Part shown: one piece after another, positions 34,536 through 38,795 of the stretch
Layout of the letters: every line of letters starts with the position of its first letter
How positions within the stretch are numbered: position 1 is the stretch's first letter
Source of the DNA: Candolleomyces eurysporus
Lineage: Eukaryota > Basidiomycota > Agaricomycetes > Agaricales > Psathyrellaceae
DNA: 38,795 bases
Assembly (NCBI GenBank): GCA_027579435.1
Contig: JANBPK010001537.1
Location: 1 to 38,795 of the forward strand
Direction: 5' to 3'
Program-made: the position numbers and the translations under genes
The notes under the pieces: model-generated
Told to the model about the DNA's origin: nothing
The model's database searches: none
The model's input: only the letters and a program-made list of their open reading frames with translations

Positions 34536-35439
34536 TTTGGCCAGTGATGATGATGGAAGCTGGCTGAGTTGCCGACCTGCATGCACATGCGTCGTAATTG
34601 CTGGCTGTCTCCCAATCACCATAGAATGGCCCGTCCGGGCATACCTGGACACCCGTTTTTTTTTCTTTTTCTGTCGTACTCCATTCTTTTCCAGATCCAT
34701 GAATGAATTTATTTCGTCTATTTGGGATTATTTGGGATTACATTCGATGGTTATACCGGTTTAGGGATTCATGCGGTATGAAGGAGGCAAGAAATATACG
34801 ACTGACAATAGAGGGTAGAGGGTGGGGAGAAATATAAGAGACAACGGGAATAACTGAATCGTCAGCTAGGTGGAACCAAAACTTCACTATGTTATAATTA
34901 TTAATGAATACGCTCTTGAACTCCATCAACCCATGTGCCTGTCGAGACTGGTCCAATTAGCGTCAGGCGAGAACGTGACGCGACCAAGTGAAGTGCCATA
35001 CATCTTCTTCCATAATCGCTGCCCGGAAACAATTTTCTGGGACATCGCTTCTAGTATCCACCATCCACACAACGTCGAAAGCGACCTCGTCAAGCCTTTG
35101 CGAAAGGTACAAAGTGTCTGGGTGAGGCATAGTAGTCTCCTCTTTACAGACGGGGATAATATTTTTGCCTATAGGTATAGATATGTTAGTTTGGTGCGAA
35201 TGAGAAAGGAAAAAAAAATGCGCAGCTTAACACCTTTGACCACANCGCTCACTGCGCACCTTTCTCATTTCTACATCAACAGTCTATCGTTGGAACGCGG
35301 TATCAGTGTGCCCACTGCCCGTCACACCCGGTCGGGTACAATCTGGTAAATGAAGTTTTTCCGTCTGGGAGTTTCATCCCGTCCTGTGCAGCGCTGATTC
35401 CCTACTTCTCCTCTAGTGCTCGCACTGTGAACCTCGATC
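34536..35439. other. divergent region between NEPRO-like and ZZ genes
   Basis: About 900 bp between two divergent starts. A 159-codon frame on the + strand (34870-35349) contains an N near 35246 and has no recognisable domain. It could hide upstream exons of the ZZ gene, but I cannot join it. The region is AT-rich with A/T runs. Confidence 0.4.
34721..34740 (+). repeat. two tandem copies of a 10-bp unit
   Basis: The sequence TTTGGGATTA is repeated twice without a gap. It is short, lies between genes and has no evident function. Confidence 0.8.
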
Positions 35440-36068
35440 ATGGGCAGTGCACGATCCTATGCACATATTTTTCAAGTTGCCGCGACCCGTCCTACATCCC
35501 CTCGAATCGACACCGCCATTCCTTCCTCCCCTGTAGGTGTCTTCACACCAGTACTGCGATCATCTCAGCTAACCCGATTGCACTGTAGGTATTCAGTACC
35601 GGCCGGACCACCGCCAAACAACCCAAGATGTGATGACCCGAGAGGTACGGTTACGCCTTGCGTTCCCCATTCTGCATGAAAACTGAACAAAAACCACGTT
35701 CACAGAATACTTGAAATACCTGCGGCACAGTATTGCTCTGTGCGATCGCTGTATGAGGCACATTGAAGGGGAGTGGTTCAGATGCACTTACTGCCCCATT
35801 GACCTCTGCGATGCCTGCGAGGCTGTTGATACCCACGCCGACGACCACTTCTTCGTTGTCTTTAAATCTACGGTTAGTACTAATCCCTTATTGGCAACGT
35901 CTTTACTCATGGCTGACTGATTGGAATTTGCTTAGATCGATCTAAAAGCATTCAAGTGCGTCGCGTCGTTGCTTTCCATGTACCTTCCAGCCCACTAACA
36001 TTGATATTAGGTCGTTTACAAACCCTGAAGAACCAACGCCTATTGTCAGTTACCCTATCTATAAGTAG
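35440..36068 (+). CDS. small ZZ-type zinc-finger protein
   Basis: Exons 35440-35644, 35706-35872, 35936-35955 and 36011-36068 join in phase to give 149 residues. The ZZ domain fills the second half: SIALCDRCMRHIEGEWFRCT, then YCPIDLCDACEAVDTHADDH. All eight expected zinc ligands are present (three CxxC pairs and a closing His pair). ZZ fingers usually bind protein N-termini, including histone H3 tails and N-degrons, or SUMO, and mostly occur within larger proteins. Here it is nearly alone, with a Pro/Thr-rich N-terminal half and a short tail (SFTNPEEPTPIVSYPIYK). The third exon is only 20 nt. An upstream exon cannot be ruled out, since the ATG at 35440 was chosen only as the first in frame. 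The gene converges on the PHF5A gene 219 bp away. Confidence 0.75.
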
Positions 36069-36287
36069 AATCTTTGCTTTTCTGTGAGCTTGTATGTTGG
36101 AAGTCAGCACGTACACATTTACAATGTATATTATCATTCCATGGGACCATTATTATCGCGTATTTTACAACGGCGGGAGAGTAACGTGGAGAATGCAAGT
36201 ATTCCTCGAATAGTGAGTCTTCCCAGTGCAGAGGTGACAAGAGGTACGGAATGGGGGAGGTCGGGCTGGTCCATCTCAAGACACCGA

Positions 36288-36905
36288 CTAACCCTTTTTG
36301 AACCCTATCACGCGCAGGTTAGTTAGAACGTCTTTGGGCAGAGGCAGACAGCAAAGAGACGCACCAAGTCTACGCCGTTCATAGAACAANATCCGTCCTG
36401 CTCGCTCCCNAAATTCACAATCTTCGGACACCCATCTCTATCCTTTTCCAGGCGAGTACACTCGGAGCAGTAGTACGCGTCAGAAATANCTAGCAACGAC
36501 AAATGATCAGCAAACAAGAGTAGGGACGCTAATGGAAGTAGCCAACTCACCTGGGGAACCGCAAATAATACAACGAACCTCCGTAGGTACCAAAGTTGCA
36601 TTCATCACATATACGGACAAGTGTCTCTGGTCGAACGTATGAATCACAAACCGGGCTGTGAATGCAGGTCGTAAGCACAGTAATCTTCACATAAAATGGG
36701 GTTGGAAAGCACCATTTTCCGTCACACTTTTCGCATAAGCGTCCGATGGCTGCAGTTGGGTCAGAAGGCATGCTTTGATGAGGTATACGAGCTTGCTCAC
36801 CGATGCCGGGCTGTCGCCTGCACATAACGAGATCTAACGACAGATATCAGCTCAACTGCTAGAGAATGCAGCCTTTTGCGCCTTACCTGGGTGATGCTTG
36901 GACAT
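36288..36905 (-). CDS. rds3: PHF5A/Rds3, U2 snRNP SF3b subunit
   Basis: A small, nearly invariant zinc protein of the SF3b complex that recognises the intron branch site with SF3B1. The spliced protein reads [89 protein letters not shown] and [13 protein letters not shown], close to the human protein end to end. Exon 1 codes only 19 nt (36905-36887). The frame needs three corrections. The Ns near 36390 and 36410 must be dropped. One base of the AA at 36576-36577 is extra, since GGA GGT TCG must read as G-G-R. The N near 36489 instead stands for a true base after the acceptor. Stop TAG is at 36288-36290. Confidence 0.95.
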
Positions 36906-37155
36906 GTCGGCAGATGGTGGTCAGTGAACAAGTTCAATCGCGCTTAGTCATCCAATCAGGTCGAAGTTAATCCTCCAGAAAGCACTCGAGTCAAATCTAC
37001 CCAGAGGCATTAGTAAAAGAAATGGAATGTATTGATGCACGATGTAGGTAATCTAGGCTTGAATAGGATAGCGTAAACCGACTAAACTGTACAGGTAGGA
37101 GACGATACGATTATTATTACTTGCACTGAAGAATCCGTTCACCTTCACCTTCCCC
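36906..37155. other. gap between rds3 start and UFD4-like stop
   Basis: 250 bp holding the promoter of rds3 and the 3' flank of the ubiquitin ligase gene, both on the minus strand. It is AT-rich around 37040-37130. Nothing else is visible. Confidence 0.4.
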
Positions 37156-38795
37156 TCACGACAAATGGAAACTCCCAACACCCTCTTGAATTGCGACGCG
37201 CAACTTCTCCTTCATCATCTCCTTGGTGCTATACTCTGGCAGCTTCAAATAGTTTACGCAGGTCATGACGCTGGGAAGATAGTCATCCGCAGTCAGGGGC
37301 GCTTCGTGCGGCTTCCTGACCACTGTTAACGGTGGGTTCAGGCCCTTGAATCCTGCATAGCATATCAGCCACGAACATGGTGAGGAACGAATGAAGCTAC
37401 AAACCTCCTATGGGCAGTTTGGGACTACCTGTGATGAACTGCAGGAAGGCTCGACGAGTTGGGCCATCGAATTCGGACATGACTCCAAGGAGGAACCTGA
37501 TCGCGCGACTCTCAACGTTGAAACCATGGTCTGCCTTGACGGCCTCAGAAAGCGCTGAAAACCGATGATTAGCTATGGAGACATCGGACACCGAGCATGG
37601 AGCACTTACTTTCAATAGTCCAATCCTCGTCACTGTTGCCAAACAGCATCACCAGTTCGTCTGCGGTGAACGCTCGAAGGTCTGTGACCGGGAATACTTT
37701 CGAGAATCCTTCTTTGAAAGCTTTGGCTTGTACTTGCACACCCTTGCCAATGATAGCGTCCAAAACTTCTTCAATGTACTCGTAAACGTTCTCGGACGTC
37801 ACGGCAATATCACGACCGCCAGGCTAGACCAGACTGTCAACCAACGTTTCTCTCAGCATCAAGCAAGCAAACGCACCCGCAATTCGATGTCATAACCAGG
37901 GATGGTGAAATCGAGTGCCAAATCTTCCACCTTGACCTTCTCAATCGCAGCAATCTTACGAGACAGCTAGAAAGATGAAATCAACGGCACGCTCGGGAAA
38001 CTAAACGGTGTCACCAACCTTATCGGTGGGCTCGTCCCCACTTTCCGATGCAATTTTCTGAAGCTGAGTCAATGAATTGGCGAGTTCCAAATCCACAAGC
38101 TAAAGAGAAAGAAGGTTCAGTTGCTGCATTGAGAGAGAATGAGGGCCACAAACCTTGAGCGTCGAAATAGTCACGGGAACTTCTTCTCCTAGCACAATTT
38201 TCAAGAACACTTTGTTGAACGAGAGGTCGATGATACGAGAATCAAGCATAGCCTTTGCAACAAACTGCCCAATGACGCGGAGGATATGGGTGCGTTTTCT
38301 AAGGAAAAACGTATTAGAAACTGGTTTTATAAGAAATGCAGCTGCGATACGCACTGGCCACCATCATTGATGATATCTTCCCTGCTAATCGGCGCTGGAT
38401 ACAGTCCAGTAGGATGGCTAACATAAAGGCCAGAGCCCGACGCATCGTCATCCCTCCAGATTTTGAGGTCCTTGCGAGCAAATTCTTTCGAAACCAAAGA
38501 GTAGAACTCGAGCGTCGGCCCAAGCCCGGTTCCAACTTCTTCAAAGTACTCCACCTCAAGAACAGACGACGAAGACCCATAAAGCTCGAACACCTTGACA
38601 GCCGACTCCAGGATATGTTTGCGGGAAATCCGAACCTTTTGCCTCTGCAGTCTTCCAAGGAAACCAATTCCATCGTCCCTTCTGGAACTATCCTGCACAC
38701 GACTCTGTTGGTTCTGCCACTTGAGGATCAATCGGGCATAGCCAAACGAAGTCGACTGCAAGAAGTTGTAACGAGTTGCGAAGGGGAATAGGAAG
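37156..38795 (-). CDS. UFD4/TRIP12-type HECT ubiquitin ligase (3' part)
   Basis: The C-terminal HECT catalytic domain of an E3 ligase acting in the ubiquitin-fusion degradation and Arg/N-degron pathways. The N-lobe is visible from [20 protein letters not shown] and [20 protein letters not shown] to [20 protein letters not shown] and [20 protein letters not shown]. The C-lobe includes [40 protein letters not shown], then [20 protein letters not shown], with the catalytic Cys codon at 37258-37260. The ending GSFHLS is the usual HECT end for this group, with stop TGA at 37156-37158. Short introns interrupt the domain, such as near 37340-37410 and 37560-37610. The gene continues beyond the right edge, so the armadillo-like N-terminal part expected for UFD4/TRIP12 is not seen. 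Confidence 0.93.

Noticed and set aside
34870..35349. 159-codon + strand open frame upstream of the ZZ gene
   Set aside because: Contains an N, has no recognisable domain and cannot be spliced convincingly to the ZZ gene.
36480..36495. The idea that every N is an inserted base
   Set aside because: At about 36489 the N follows a splice acceptor, and a base is needed there to complete the Gly codon of SPGISDAYYC, so at this site the N stands for a real nucleotide.
1..38795. A secondary-metabolite or sulfide-metabolism gene cluster
   Set aside because: The sulfide:quinone oxidoreductase and cupredoxin stand alone among housekeeping genes; there are no polyketide, NRPS, terpene, transporter or other sulfur genes nearby.
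1..38795. Transposons, CRISPR arrays or rRNA genes
   Set aside because: I saw no transposase or reverse transcriptase motifs, no long terminal or inverted repeats, no spaced direct repeats and no rRNA-like stretches.

Overview
This window is nuclear DNA from a filamentous fungus, most likely an Agaricomycete-type basidiomycete. The genes are packed tightly on both strands. Nearly all are split by many short introns (about 47-110 bp, GT...AG, with CTNAC-like branch sites close to the acceptor). The protein set also fits a mushroom-forming basidiomycete: a multi-TOG XMAP215, a TEA factor ending in a long Ser/Pro tail, and a GPI-type cupredoxin. I see no prokaryotic operon features, transposons, CRISPR array or rRNA genes.

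Layout from left to right: the 3' end of an unrecognised gene (2-418, +); methionine aminopeptidase 1 (774-2806, +); a Sct1/Gpt2-type glycerol-3-phosphate acyltransferase (5773-3007, -); a very large XMAP215/Dis1 microtubule polymerase with about five TOG domains (13229-6051, -); APC/C subunit Apc5 (16344-13476, -); ribosome-biogenesis factor Noc3 (16508-19478, +); a TEA/ATTS transcription factor (21480-19975, -); ESCRT-I Tsg101/Vps23 (21894-23937, +); inner nuclear membrane protein Src1/Heh1 (27164-24392, -); mitochondrial sulfide:quinone oxidoreductase (28990-27286, -); a possible Mso1-like protein (29384-30427, +); a secreted cupredoxin with a His/Thr/Ala repeat (31397-33010, +); a NEPRO/Rmp1-like nucleolar protein (34535-33313, -); a 149-residue ZZ zinc-finger protein (35440-36068, +); splicing factor PHF5A/Rds3 (36905-36288, -); and the 3' part of a UFD4/TRIP12 HECT ubiquitin ligase (38795-37156, -).

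The genes do not form one pathway. They are housekeeping cell-biology genes covering lipid synthesis, spindle, cell cycle, ribosome assembly, endosomal sorting, nuclear envelope, splicing and protein turnover. Four divergent pairs share upstream regions: Apc5/Noc3, TEA/Tsg101, SQR/Mso1-like and NEPRO/ZZ. I found no convincing undescribed multi-gene system. The most unusual signals are small: 18-21 nt exons (one between two apparent GC-AG introns), the AHVTT-like repeat ahead of a copper site, and a small orphan ZZ protein.

Sequence quality matters here. Single N characters are scattered through the window. In nine coding places, removing the N restores a conserved reading frame, so these Ns behave like spurious extra bases. 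Two further conserved genes (TEA factor, PHF5A) carry an unmarked one-base frame break, and Met-aminopeptidase has a splice-phase mismatch. I read these as assembly errors, not pseudogenes. Intron boundaries were traced exactly only where stated; the ends of the larger genes rest on their start and stop codons.
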